Assembly (NCBI GenBank): GCA_029718625.1
Contig: CM056376.1
Coordinates: 108,757,097 to 108,821,096, forward strand
Source: Synaphobranchus kaupii
Taxonomy: Eukaryota > Chordata > Actinopteri > Anguilliformes > Synaphobranchidae
Direction of reading: 5' to 3'
DNA length: 64,000 nt
Position numbers and translations under genes: made by a program. Below the pieces are notes generated by a model. That model saw nothing but the letters and a program-made list of their open reading frames with translations. It did no database searches and was not told the DNA's origin. Positions 51,836-63,485 of the stretch are shown here, piece by piece (positions within the stretch are counted from its first letter, which is position 1; each line of letters begins with the position of its first letter).

Positions 51836-52232
51836 TACATTTAAGCATTTAACAGGTGCTCTTGTCCAGACCACTGCTTACATTCTTTACACACGTTCCA
51901 TTTATACACCCTGCTGAAAATTCCTGCTAAGACCAGCTGGGATTCTTAGCTGGTCTATGGCTTGTCAAAGCTTGTTAAAGCTGGAAGAGTAAGTTGGTGG
52001 CCAAAACTGGTGGACTAGCTGACTGTTTGACCAGCTACAACCAGCAAGAAGATACAGGTTGACCAATTTAGGGTGGTTTAAGCTGGAATTTTCAACAAGG
52101 CAGCTAGATACTGTATATCACTGAAGGTCAAGATCATACCATGGCTACAACTAAAATACATGATTTAAGGGTACAATGATCAAGGGTACATTGACAGTGC
52201 CTGAGTGGGACCTGAACCTACAGCCTTGGACT
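51836..52232 (-). mobile_element. SINE with L2 tail, split by a MITE
   Basis: The L2-like tail TTTAACAGGTGCTCTTGTCC (51836-51905) and the SINE body CAGCTAGATACTGTATAT to GGGTACATTGACAGTGCC (52101-52232) lie on either side of the MITE at 51909-52100. They line up with the SINE at 34985-35205. The copy is decayed. Confidence 0.55.
51909..52100. mobile_element. Palindromic MITE
   Basis: A 192-bp element starting CCCTGCTGAAAATTCC, with its right end the inverse of CCTTGTTGAAAATTCC. Several internal CCAGC/GCTGG words are also inverted. The termini match a MITE common in fish. I see no clear target duplication. Confidence 0.75.
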
Positions 52233-53330
52233 TCAAATACAGATCCCAGGGGTATATGCCATAACTTTGAGCTGCATCTCTGTATGAACGTGCTATACAA
52301 ATACAGATCCCAGGGGTATATGCCATAACTTTGAGCTGCATCACTGTATGAACGTGCTATACAAATACAGATCCCAGGGGTATATGCCATAACTTTGAGC
52401 TGCATCTCTGTATGAACGTGCTATACAAATACAGATCCCAGGGGTATATGCCATAACTTTGAGCTGCATCACTGTATGAACGTGCTATACAAATACAGAT
52501 CCCAGGGGTATATGCCATAACTTTGAGCTGCATCTCTGTATGAACGTGCTATACAAATACAGATCCCAGGGGTATATGCCGTAACTTTGAGCTGCATCTC
52601 TGTATGAACGTGCTATACAAATACAGATCCCAGGGGTATATGCCGTAACTTTGAGCTGCATCTCTGTATGAACGTGCTATACAAATCCAGATCCCAGGGG
52701 TATATGCCGTAACTTTGAGCTGCGTCTCTGTATGAACGTGCTATACAAATCCAGATCCCAGGGGTATATGCCGTAACTTTGAGCTGCGTCTCTGTATGAA
52801 CGTGCTATACAAATACAGATCCCAGGGGTATATGCCGTAACTCTGAACTGCGTCTCTGTATGAACGTGCTATACAAATACAGATCCCAGGGGTATATGCC
52901 ATAACTTTGAGCTGCATCTCTGTATGAACGTGCTATACAAATACAGATCCCAGGGGTATATGCCGTAACTTTCAGCTGCATCTCTATATGAACGTGCTAT
53001 ACAAATCCAGATCCCAGGGGTATATGCCGTAACTCTGAGCTGCGTCTCTGTATGAACGTGCTATACAAATACAGATCCCAGGGGTATATGCCGTAACTTT
53101 GAGCTGCGTCTCTGTATGAACGTGCTATACAAATACAGATCCCAGGGGTATATGCCGTAACTTTGAGCTGCGTCTCTGTATGAACGTGCTATACAAATAC
53201 AGATCCGAGGGGTATATGCCGTAACTTTGAGCTGCGTCTCTGTATGAACGTGCTATACAAATACAGATCCCAGGGGTATATGCCGTAACTTTGAGCTGCA
53301 TCTCTGTATGAACGTGCTATACAAATACAG
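52233..53330. repeat. 64-bp minisatellite, about 17 copies
   Basis: The unit contains CAGATCCCAGGGGTATATGCC and TGAACGTGCTATACAAATA. Variation is mostly at a few positions (CATAAC/CGTAAC, GCATCTC/GCGTCTC), and variants cluster along the array. The last unit runs directly into a (TTA)n run. Confidence 0.95.
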
Positions 53331-53368
53331 TTTATTATTATTATTATTATTACTGTTATTATTATTAT
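53331..53368 (+). repeat. (TTA)n tail after the minisatellite
   Basis: TTTATTATTATT repeats after GTGCTATACAAATACAG. The L2 LINE at 12751-18045 ends in almost the same way (GTGCTATACAAATAAAG, then TTA repeats). Confidence 0.85.
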
Positions 53369-54821
53369 TGGTTTACTCCTATATATTTTTGTATAAAAAT
53401 GCCATTCTCAAATGTGACATAACACTTGATGTCAGCAAACTTGAGATGGACCCTGGGACCAATATGCCTACAAAATGTTTATTTAGGCTTTATAAATGTG
53501 TTTTTATTGGCAATTAATAATAATAATATAATATTTTTAAATGCTTCCTGAAAGCTTTCAAAGTGCATAGAAAGTGTAAAGGGTGACCAAAGATAGTTCC
53601 AATCTGTTTGTCAATATGCACTTTTGGAGAAATAATTGGCTGTGCAAACCTTCAAAATGTCAACCCTCCAGTAAAGTCACTGTTTAATATGTATTTTTAT
53701 GCATATGAAATTCAATCAGATCAGATGAACATGCACATGTAATAATAATAATAATAACAATAATAAACTATTAGATAAAAAATTAATTATATTGAAACAT
53801 GCAGGTACTGTAGAGATTACATGTAAAATAAATGCCTTTGCACTATCCAAATGGTTTCTTGCATGAGCTGCATCTTGGTTATTTGTCAGTCAATCATGGT
53901 TCTGTGGATGATGTCGCCACTATTTCCAGTGTGACTGAAGTATGCACTTCTGTAATTAATTTCTTGTGAGAGTATGTTATATTCGTCAGAAGCAATTTTC
54001 ATATTTATTTTTTATATATAAAAATTAATTAATTGTGTTTCGGGCATATTTCCTGCCAGAAGTCCAATTTGTAGATTTTAAAGGCTGCATGTATTTTAAA
54101 CTGAGACCTGACGATATGAAAGATGGAAAGTCCAGGACCTGGTTTATATACGTGCATTTCATATATGCTGTATGTGGAACACAAATTTCAGTGTTTCTAG
54201 GTTACAGCTTCCATAGAAAAACAGCAATACCCTTATACCTTGCCCTGCTGTTGACAAAGGGAGTACTTGGTCTGATATGAATTATGCACAGATTTTTAAT
54301 ATATGAACTGAATATCACTTCATCAAAATTCAGCTGTGGAGGCCCCCTCACTGACCATGTGCTGGGATGCTCTCTCTCTCTCTCTCTCTCAGACACACAC
54401 TCTCTCCCTCTTCTCTCTCCTCTCTCACTCACAGACACACACTTCTCTCTCATATGCACACAATTCTCTCTCACACTCTCTCTCATTTTTGCAGTAAGTT
54501 TCTCAGTTCTGGTGTGAGAGAGGGGTGGGTGCATTGCTCAGACAGGGGTGACTGTTTCGGAGTGCGAAGGCGTCACCGCTGACAGCTCGTTAAATGCCTG
54601 AAGGGATGCACTTAGTGAGTCCCAGGGCTCCCCGGCAGATGGGACATCCAGCACGTGAGAAGGAACTGCTTAATTGATTCCAAGGGAGAAAGGGCTGGGA
54701 TTGGGGGGGGGGGGGGGGGGGTTATTTATCACCACAACATGTTATTCATATGTAAGAATGGCATTGTGGTTTATAACTCTAATACCATCATACATACATT
54801 TAAATACAACAATATTTCAAC
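53369..54821. other. No gene; CT/CA simple sequence and poly-G
   Basis: CT- and CACA-rich simple sequence lies at about 54370-54490, and a run of 19 G at 54703-54721. No gene is recognised. Confidence 0.55.
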
Positions 54822-54915
54822 TAGGGATGCACCAAATCCATATTTTTAGGGTTCGGCCAAATCCCGAATCCACCCGTTAAGATTCGACTGAACCCCGAAC
54901 CGAATCCCGAAAGTA
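54822..54915 (+). mobile_element. hAT-like element end
   Basis: TAGGGATGCACCAAATCC, then GGGTTCGGCCAAATCCCG and a series of CCGAATCC words. This is typical of the terminus of hAT-type elements in vertebrates. No matching right end was found, so the copy is truncated or too decayed to trace. Confidence 0.5.
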
Positions 54916-57327
54916 AAGGAGTAAAATAAATAAAACAATTAAATTCCTTACATAGGCTATTTTCTATTTTCAACAGAAAATTTCAGCGCATGTGAAATGA
55001 AAACATCAACATGCATATTAAATTCAAATAATATTTTTATATTATTTTCTTTGTCTTTGTTAATAATTCATGAGATGGTGCAAATAGTTTACCGCTGGCT
55101 GCTCTGCTCAACTACTGAAAAAATACTGAAACATTCCAAAAGACGAGTAGACACTGTGGCTCTCCAGGACGGAAGTCTGGCATCACTTTTTTTGACATTA
55201 GATGCTAACAATATGCAACTTCCTTTATTTTTGTTGAATTTCCCGCCACCACCCCCCCATCTTGGGAGGTCAACTTTGTTTTTATTTAGAATCATAATTT
55301 ACAAAAACGAGGGAAGGGTATAAAAGAAAAGGGTACTTTTACAGATAAAGACAGATGGACAGACAGACAAACGCATAAGTAGACAAATATACCAGCAGAC
55401 AATCCTATACAAGGACTAGACTTATTTTTTTTTTTTTTTTTTCCTCTATTGCAAGACAAAAGACAAAACAGTAACAGAACAACACAAGGAAGACGATAAC
55501 GGTGAGTGCAGGCCAGTTAACACAATCTTCGTTCTTCGTTAACATCTGTACAGCATGGTGGTTTCAGAGATGTGGATGGGGTTGTACCTACGCTGGATAG
55601 TGAATCCGGACGTTGTCTTTTGCTGTATGGAGTGGAGCTGGCTTTGCTATTCATGATCCAGATTATGTCGTAACACTCGTCGATGTATTCTTCGAGATGA
55701 TCCAGGTCGCTTGATGTTATAGTCCGGTTTGAGTGGGGAAAAAAAGAAACAAGAGATGGGGAAAATTGAGAAGAAAAAAAAAGTTTATGTCCAAAGAGAG
55801 AGAGATGAAGAGAGATGTTTGTTTGAATCAGTAGTCTAGCAGCTGGGGCCCGCCATCTTGGATCTGGCACCGTCTCCTGAGAGTTGCGTTCACCGTGGCA
55901 TCAGAGTGCGTGAGTCGGCGGATTCAACGATCAACAATATGCAACTTCCAACTATTGGAGAACTGTGAATGAAGGAAATAAACCAAAAGGGAATATCTAC
56001 ATTGTGTAATTTGGAAACGAACACTGCAACTTTGACTCCACTGGTACGAAACAGATCACTGCTTTTCAGGTGATTGAGAAAAGTGAAGGAAATGTCATAC
56101 AGTTTTGTACATAGAAATCTCAGATATGGAACCATGTTTATTAACCATTTCCTACCCTTACTGGCCTTTCTATGCTTCCTGAGTCCCTCCGTAAATAAAG
56201 GAACTTGCCCCACACACAGGCTGAGCCTTATAGTCTGGTTATTTGTTTGAATCCTGGGTTACATCATCAGCTGACTATGCCTGGGTTTCCATAGCAACAT
56301 GACACAGTTGGCTTTGTTACAGTTCCTTGGGAAATAACAAGGGGACCCACAGGCTACAAGTTAGCCTAAGTGAGAGACAGGCCTAAGTGATGCTAACTGT
56401 CCTGTACTTCACTGTAACCTGTGGTGTAGGAAAACAGTGTCTTGTTAGCATCACAGGAGCATGCCAGCAACTGTTGGTTACTACTCAATGCACAGGTCAG
56501 CTGAGATTTGCGTGGTACAATTGGTGACACCTGATGGTAGGCGGATGGGGTTATAATTTTATTTAACGTTGTAAAAATATGACAAGAAGTCGAGCTAAAG
56601 TAAGAGAAGTTTCAGGAAAAGGAACAAAGTCACACATGAACTCTGGCAGGTTGGGGGTGGAGGTGGGGAAAGAAAAAAAACAAGAGAAAGAGTGTGGATT
56701 CTGCAGGTGGAATCCTGTCCTTGAAAAATAGGCTTAAGTCCAGAAGTAACTGCTGAGACATGAGAAGTGTGGGGTGGGGGGGGGGGGGCAAAAAAAAAAA
56801 TAGTGTTCTGAACCAGAATGAAGACCTTCCATATGCATAAATCACTTTGCTGACAATTCGCTTCCCAGCTGTCTTCCTCAGGACTAGTTCCTTCCTCACT
56901 GTCTTTCCCTCTCCCAGCCCTCCTTTTACATAACCAACAAAAAAAAAGCTATACGCCCCCTCAGAGGGTAAGTCACATATGATTCCAGGTGTTGATGGCT
57001 TAGCGCCTTATCGCGGCCGATGCCAGGCCACCCCTTGTGAATTAAAGGAGAAGTAGCGTCACACTCTCTCATTTTTCACTGCCCCAAAAGGTTGGCTTTC
57101 TCTTTCTTCCAGCTCCTGTTCAGGGGAGATAATCACCAGCTATCCTGCCTGGAAAATCCATCTTGCTGGTGGTGGACCGTAGTCCTTGGCTTGGCTAGGT
57201 CATCCCCACGCTGCAAGTCGGGAGGGCCTCAAACATCTCTTTGTTCTGAATTATGTATCTGGTTTGCGGCCTGCTGTATCCAGCACAACTTCTAATGCAC
57301 ACATGTTTCACCTCGCTCTTTAATGTT
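54916..57327. other. No supported gene; simple-sequence runs
   Basis: A poly-T run lies at about 55425-55442 and a G/A-rich run at about 56772-56800. The words CAACAATATGCAACTTCC occur at 55207-55221 and again at about 55931-55950, so a repeat may bracket the segment between them. Apart from the doubtful frame at 55517-55870, I see nothing coding. Confidence 0.4.
55517..55870 (-). CDS. Doubtful open frame, no recognised domain
   Basis: A 117-codon frame starting at an ATG at 55870. The second half (SDLDHLEEYIDECYDIIWIM to KRQRPDSLSSVGTTP) has protein-like composition and lies just downstream of a T-rich stretch, CTTTTTTTCCCCACTCAAACC. That could be a splice acceptor region. It ends in a stop near 55517. 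I recognise no family. It may be an exon or part of a retroelement ORF, but the evidence is thin. Confidence 0.2.
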   Translation of the reverse strand: MPDPRWRAPAARLLIQTNISLHLSLFGHKLFFSSQFSPSLVSFFPHSNRTITSSDLDHLEEYIDECYDIIWIMNSKASSTPYSKRQRPDSLSSVGTTPSTSLKPPCCTDVNEERRLC

Positions 57328-57591
57328 GAAGCTGGAGTACGCAACCTTTTTTTTTAGAAAAACATTGAGGAACGGTCATGCTTAGTTGGTAGCAATCATA
57401 GGAAGAACTGTTGTGAGAGAACTCCAGCACCATACACTGTGCTTATACCCTCACATTTTGCATTCTAAAACCAGCGATTCAGCGATTCAAATTTTTGTTT
57501 TCAAAACAAAGTGGCTTATGACATAAACCAATCGAAGCGATAGGCCAGTTAATGTCACAAACTAATCAACAAGGAGATTGACCTTGCCACC

Positions 57592-57795
57592 ATGAGTTCA
57601 CCAGCTAGAAATTTCACCATGGCGGGTAAGCGACCCATTCCAGCAGTGCTATTTCATGCAAAAAAAAAGAAACGGGAATTGGATAAAGCTAGCTCGAAAA
57701 CTAGAGTGCTCATTTTAGAAAATGACAAGATGTTCTGTTCTGGAGTGGATTGGTTTAAAGTCAGACGTGAAGCTCCCATTGTTTCTACTGGACAA
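57592..57795 (+). pseudogene. First exon of a transposon gene (ORF A)
   Basis: The ATG at 57592 sits in a strong Kozak context (GCCACCATGAG). The exon encodes a Lys-rich N-terminus with AKKKKRELDKASSKTRVLI, followed by DWFKVRREAPIVSTGQ. It resembles a KTRVNIGxAFxRW-type segment that I associate with fish transposon-borne proteins. GT at 57796 (CAAGTATGT) is a plausible splice donor. No continuation exon is evident to the right, where the inner element now lies. It is probably a dead remnant of the outer element's gene. Confidence 0.45.
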
Positions 57796-58070
57796 GTATG
57801 TCAAAAGTTTCAAGCCTAATTTATGAATTTCTGCTTGCCAGCCAATTGTAATTACCTATAATGAATAGTAGCTAGGTTGTTATTACTGATAACTTTACTT
57901 CATTCGGCGGCTAGTTCTTGGAAGAAGGCAATGTTATATATTGTACAGATCGCATTCGCTAGAACCGGCTATTCATAGTTTTCAGTCACGTGACTGCTGC
58001 GGAGCCCTGGCGGCCAAAACAACGTTTCAGAATGCGGACGGACACTGGAAACCCCATAGAGCTACCGCAG

Positions 58071-58650
58071 AAGCCTGTCAAATGTCCTTCTTTTGCAACA
58101 CACGTGTGTTTAGATCACTTATCAAAAGACGAAAAACAAAGATACGCAAACAAACTAAGTGTCTTAGGTACGTGTGACCCATATACAGCACCCGCTGCTT
58201 TATTTCAATTATTAAAAACCGCGAAGTCGCTGCCGGAGCTGTACTTCGGTGACGTTTACATTTATCTTGTGGAGAATCCATCCCCTTACACTGCCGCGAA
58301 GATGAAAGCGTACAAAAGTACAGACAGTTATCTGTACTTTCGATCTGGATGGGTCAATAATGCTGTTGTTTGGGAGGTGAAGGACAATAAATTCTTCATC
58401 GTCAAAGCGAAGGTGAGTGCTAATTAGCTAACGTGAGCTACCTAACGTTGCTTGCATGGGTGGTCAGTGTAACGTTAGTCAGCTAACGTTACTGCAGTTA
58501 GCTTTTCTAGGGCAGTAATATTTTGGTTAAGGTAACACAACATATTGTGACATACATGTAATATAAACGTTTTTCCATTGTCAGGTAAACCATTCCTACA
58601 GCTTAAATGACCCGCCATTGACAGCCTGGGTAGCTGTAGAGAAGGAGGGA
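58071..58650 (+). pseudogene. YqaJ/SWIM-type transposon protein, N-terminal exons
   Basis: Exon 58071-58412 encodes KPVKCPSFATHVCLDHLSKDEKQ, a stretch with LPELYFGDVYIYLVENPSPY and KAYKSTDSYLYFRSGWVNNAVVW, then KFFIVKAK. It ends at a consensus donor, AAGGTGAGT (GT at 58413). A second exon starts after TTGTCAG at 58585 and keeps the frame: VNHSYSLNDPPLTAWVAVEKEG. This segment resembles the N-terminal part of fish and cnidarian proteins that continue with a SWIM zinc finger and a YqaJ-type exonuclease domain. Those domains are absent here, cut at about 58650. The true start is unknown: the frame is open from 57990, but 57990-58070 looks like inverted-repeat and subterminal sequence. Confidence 0.65.
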
Positions 58651-58651
58651 T

Positions 58652-58765
58652 TCACAACATCCTCCCCTCTGGGTTTTCCTTGTCAGACGGGATTCTGTAC
58701 AAACACAATCCAGGCTTGTCTCCTCTTCGGTTAGTGCATCCAATTGAACAACAACTATCCGGCAT
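58652..58765 (-). pseudogene. THAP-domain gene fragment, probable transposase N-terminus
   Basis: Read from ATG at 58765 on the minus strand: MPDSCCSIGCTNRRGDKPG, then LCLYRIPSDKENPE, then a stop after GRML. MPxxCxxxGCxNR and FYRIP-like words are the start of a THAP zinc-binding domain (C2CH), a DNA-binding fold used by P-element, Kolobok and ISL2EU-type transposases. Only the first Cys pair and the first strand are present; the C-x2-H half is deleted. The frame is open further upstream to 58843, but that part looks like element terminus. Confidence 0.65.
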
Positions 58766-59256
58766 TTTGGCAAACTTTTGGGAAAAGTTGTCGTTGGCGG
58801 GCAGTGGAAGGTGGCTTTTTGCCCGCCAGGTGGGCGTTCCCATAGGGCTGTGACATCACGTGAAAACTATGAATTGAGCTATAACCATGCATGCCAGCTG
58901 TAGCCAGATAATGCCAGGTTCAGACTAACGCTACAAGAAATCAGATGTGATTGTGTCTAGAAAACTTGCATGCTCACAACGAGGTCTGTGGAAGCAGTGG
59001 GGTGGGGAGTGTGCCTCTTTCTCTGTGGGCAGGGCCAAGGTGCGTTATGACTTTGAAATGTTTCGACAACAAATGTGACCATTGAGAAAGTTGCATACTC
59101 CAGCTTTAAGCATTTCTATACAGCTGGCTAATTTTAATTTTAAGTTTAAAGTTGTTCTTTTTTTAAATTCTTTTTACGTGAGGTGAGGTCTTTTTGCAAG
59201 ACTGAAATGGCATTCTCTGGGTCCCCTGCCTCCACAGTTCAGCACTATAAACAATG

Positions 59257-59829
59257 CTCTATACTAACATACAAACCTCATGTACAGATATCAGTACTCT
59301 ATACTAACATACAAACCTCATTTACAGAGATCAGTACTCTATACTAACATACAAACCTCATGTACAGAGATCAGTACTCTATACTAACATACAAACCTCA
59401 TGTACAGATATCAGTATTCTATACTAACATACAAACCTCATGTACAGATATCAGTACTCTATACTAACATACAAACCTCATGTACAGAGATCAGTACTCT
59501 ATATTAACATACAATCGTCATGTACAGAGATCAGTACTCTACACTAACATACAATCATCATGTACAGAGAGCAGTACTCTATACTAACATACAAACCTCA
59601 TGTACAGAGATCAGTATTCTATACTAACATACAAACCTCATGTACATATATCAGTACTCTACACTAACATACAAACCTCATGTACAGAGATCAGTACTCT
59701 ACACTAACATACAAACCTCTTGTACAGCGATCAGTACTCTACACTAGCATACAAGCCTCATATACAGACATCAGTACTCTAACCACTACTCTACACTAAC
59801 CTACAGTCCTCATTTACAGAGATCAGTAC
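59257..59829. repeat. 40-bp tandem array, about 14 copies
   Basis: The unit contains ACTCTATACTAACATACAAA and CCTCATGTACAGAGATCAGT. The copies differ by one to four substitutions each, and the last ones are more diverged. There is no coding capacity. Confidence 0.95.
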
Positions 59830-59903
59830 ATTCATTCCAATTCATTCATATAATTTTAACACTTTGTGTATATATGTACTGTATGTATCTATATATATAC
59901 TAA

Positions 59904-61442
59904 GGGCCCTATCTTACACCCGGCGCTAAGCGGCGCTAACCCAAATGCAAGTGTCTTTGCTATCTTACACCCGGCGCATGGTTCATTATAACGCCTTGCG
60001 TTCACGTCGTTTAACTACCATGTATTCTTGCGGCCATTACAAGTGAACTGGACGTGTTGGTCTTAAGATGAGGAGTGGCCAGGATTATTTTTGGCGTATT
60101 GCTCTCTTGAGCCAGCAGAAAGCGCTTGCGCTAAAACCACCACAAATTTGGTCTAAAGTCATGTCGCAGTTATTTACATGTTATTTTAACGGCGCATATA
60201 AGTGCATCTACTTAGGCGTGTGCACAACGCAGGTACACCCTCCTGTCTGTTACACACAGGGGCGCACACAAGCATGACTAAAAATATCAAGATCAAGGTG
60301 ACCAGGTTTCCATACTCTCAGTTTATTAAAACCCAGCTGATTTCACCTCTTATTCCATAACTGAACAAAACGATTTTAAAGAGAACTAAGCGTCTAATTA
60401 GAAACTAAAACTAATTTGCAGCATGTTACACAATTAATTCACAATTAATTGTAATGCCATTATCTGCATGTGCGCTGCATGTTCTCTGTTTCCCCTGCTG
60501 TAAGTTGCACGTTTCACGGTCTTCCTTCTGGTCTTTAAAGCATTACGCTACGAGTAAAACAGGTTGGTCACATTTCCATAAACAGGACATTATAAAACAA
60601 GGGGAAATGTGCGTGAACATATGGGTTGCCAACCTGAGAGCTTTATTGTATTTGGTGTCACCATTAAGGCAAAATAACGGTATTTATGTTATTAATCAAT
60701 ATTACTATGCAAGTAGCCTAATGAACTCCGGATGAAGCTTGAACTTCGAGAACTCCATGAGAACAGCCTCATGGAATTGATGTTTGACACCTTCATTGCA
60801 TAATCAAATTAAATTTGTTGAACAAGCAGGCTAATTTGGAGTTTTCTAAGGTGAAACTGAAGCCATTGATAGCTTATTCTCAGCTGTTGCAGGTCCTTTT
60901 AACGAAATTTAACCGCATATATTTTGTAAAATAACAGCCCTGTCGGGAAATACCGGGAACTCATAGTCTAATGGTTAGTCCGAATAATATTGATCATACT
61001 CCATTTAGCCTATTCCTTGATCGCACTAAACACGCACGAGCATTTCTGTTTCGCCATCAAGCAATCCGCCAAGGTGGAAAAGCAGGCTTTTAAAGGGAAT
61101 GGGATATGACATTTTGATTGGTTTATTGCATGTCACGCCCAAGACACACCTATAATTAATGAAGAGACTAGGTTCAGCCCATTTGCACGTTGCTCCGTGC
61201 TTATCGCCCAAAAAACACGCCGTTAAAATAGCAAAAGTGGACTTGGACACACCCTAAATAGAGCCCTAAGTTGTTCCTAAGATGTTGGACTATGTTTCAC
61301 AATCATAATTTATTAATTTTTTTTACATGAGCAATATAGACATGATTCGTCTTCCCTGAACCCGTGTTCCCTGATAGAGACACACATGAACCAGCAGACA
61401 ACAAATTTCAAATAGTGTTGTCAATCTGATCCTTGCCTGTTT
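59904..61442. mobile_element. GGGCCCTATC-type dispersed repeat, copy C
   Basis: The left end GGGCCCTATCTTACACCCGG is the same as in copy A. It lacks about 470 bp of the middle (from AAATATCAAGATC directly to AAGGTGACCAGG). It also lacks the last 50 or so bases of the right inverted end, yet it shares with A the further sequence to about 61442 (ATCCTTGCCTGTTT). Confidence 0.75.
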
Positions 61443-63479
61443 CGATGGATTTGCCTTTTTACGTGGGGATATCACAATGCATTATCAAAACCATGCAAAC
61501 GGAATGGAGAGCAGGGTGGAGTAATCTTTGTCTGTGTGCACGATAAACAGGGTACAGCGGGAAGAAGAAAAGACCAGCAGTACAAATCTGCAAACATTAT
61601 TACTGTGCATGATTGGAGAGGAAGAACAAAGGCCCTCTGCCATGAGTGAAGTGCAAGCCTAATACTAGAGAAAGATCAGGATCACATAGTTTACAAATGT
61701 GTACACGAATCTGTCCTTCCGGCTACAAATAAAACAAAACAGAAATTCTGAGATTTTTTTGATAAAAATCGACTACAGAAGATAAAAGAGCCCGGAACCA
61801 TGTGGGTGGGAGCAGAGGGAATAGATAAATATGATCCATTTTGCATCTTGGAGAGGCACTTTGAGTTTTTAATTAATTTTTTTTTTTTCATAAAAGACCA
61901 ACAGCAGAACTTTAATGATTTATGAAACAGGCTGCATGGTGTAAGGTTTTCCTCCTCCGCAGCCAAAGAGTAAATTGTGTGAGTGTGTGTGCGCGCACAT
62001 GCAAATGTGTGTGTCCACACAGAGTAACTCCAAATGTACATAATGTAAATAACACATTTTCTGATGCTCTGGACATTTTACGATGGTGGGTCACATATTT
62101 ATGTGTTGGTTATGTGCATTATTGAACCTGTTTCTGTCATGGTTTTGCTGCTCGCTGTTTCTGTTCTGCGGACATTTCCTTTCTGGTCGATGGGACAGCG
62201 CTCCTGCCGTGTTTTTCCGCCTACCCGCACTCATTCGTTTCACCTGTGCTAGCGTCTGCTAGTTATTTAAGCGCCGCGACTACCTGGTTTGTGGCTTTTG
62301 TGTCATTCTTGCCACGCTAGCCAGGTAACGCCGGTATAGGATTCTGGCGACCACTTGTTCTTTTGCTTTTGCTAAAAGTACACGTGGGGTCTGCCTTAGT
62401 GAGTTAGGAGTTCTCTTTCCTTTTAGAGATTTCGTTTTCCTTTCTCACTCATTTCCTTCCTTGGTTTTCTTTTCCCTATCTCTGTTGAGATAGTGCCTCG
62501 TTTCTGTTTGCCTTTTATTTTAGCTCTTTGATAGTTATTGAGCTAGAGGCATTTCTTTTCTTTGCTATTCTCTGCTTGAGTCTACAAGCTTCGCCCTGTT
62601 TTTTTGGTTGTTATTTGTTTGGCTTATGCCGGGATTCTTCTCCCTTATTGTTTATTTTCTCTGTAAATCACTGATCTGAGCGTAAATGTATGATAAATCA
62701 GACATGATCGTATATTAGGAAGCATGTTCACATCATTATGATCACATCATAATAAAACTAGATTGAATTTATAGAAGAAATATGAGAACAGTTTTGCGTC
62801 TTGCATACAACATGACTGGTGATGCGTATTTTCATATGGCTGTCTCCAGTAAATACTTATACAGAGGCTATTCCTCATGTAATCATTTTCTAATTTTCAT
62901 TCCATTTAGACTGCACAATAGCGATTAAACTATTAGTGATTAAAAATGATTAAAATTCAACTTATTCAGATACTATTTTTACCAATTAGGCTACACAACG
63001 TACGTCTACAGCCACGACACATAGGTCAAGTGCATTTTAAAATATTGCCTAGATGCATTAACTGCTTTTAATATTTTCAGAAACGGAATGACTTGGACGT
63101 GCCATTTTTATGATCAGCTACTCATTTAAGGTGAACTCTGATTTTAAAGCTCACATAACCTATGTTTTTCAAAGACCACCTTTTTGTTTATCACCTGTTG
63201 ACTCTGCAGTGCTCTGAACAAAAGTTATTTGTTTTTATTATAGGCTGCACAACATGCAATGTCGCGGTCTCACCACTGGGAAAAGCGTACGCAAGGTCGA
63301 GAGCTGTCGTGAGATTTCATCGTACCGTACACCCACGTTCATTTTGATAAATCCAGAAATTTCCCTAGAAATGTCCGTACACTCACTTTACGATCTTATT
63401 TGAACATACGCCTGAATGATACATGAGGCCCCTTGTGTTTATCCATTCTCTTGTGGTTTTGCTGTGCATTGGGTCAATG
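61443..63479. other. No supported gene; possible LTR-like segment
   Basis: A GT/CA tract lies at about 61978-62014. Sequence from 62135 (TGTCATGGTTTTGCTGC) is T/C-rich, with CAAATAAC-free, LTR-like composition and TAGTTATTTAAGCGCCG at about 62258-62274, which could be a TATA-type box. No second LTR, polypurine tract or target duplication was found. The remainder is AT-rich with no recognised feature. Confidence 0.35.
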
Positions 63480-63485
63480 TTCACA

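Larger units (their letters stand above)
57973..58872. mobile_element. 900-bp ISL2EU-like transposon remnant with two converging gene fragments
   Basis: The left end TCATAGTTTTCAGTCACGTG and the right end, the inverse of TCATAGTTTTCACGTGATGT, form an imperfect inverted repeat flanked by AT at 57971-57972 and 58873-58874. Inside, a plus-strand gene fragment (58071-58650) and a minus-strand THAP fragment (58765-58652) point at each other and meet at about 58650. As I recall the literature, ISL2EU transposons have 2-bp AT duplications and carry a THAP transposase plus a YqaJ-nuclease gene. The layout here fits a central deletion of such an element. The family assignment is inference. Confidence 0.6.
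57328..59107. mobile_element. Outer DNA element carrying a nested transposon
   Basis: The left end AAGCTGGAGTACGCAAC (57329-57345) and the right end, the inverse of AAGCTGGAGTATGCAAC (59090-59106), form a 17-bp inverted repeat with one mismatch. The target duplication is not clear. The element encloses ORF A (57592-57795) and the inner element at 57973-58872. It could be a separate, older DNA transposon into which the inner one inserted. Confidence 0.6.

Noticed and set aside
52233..53330. CRISPR-like array
   Set aside because: Whole 64-bp units repeat head to tail with no unique spacers, and the context is eukaryotic. It is a minisatellite. The same holds for the 40-bp array at 59257-59829.
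58652..58843. Host THAP-domain gene
   Set aside because: Only the first half of the domain is present. It stops within 40 codons and lies inside inverted repeats with an AT duplication, so it belongs to a transposon remnant.
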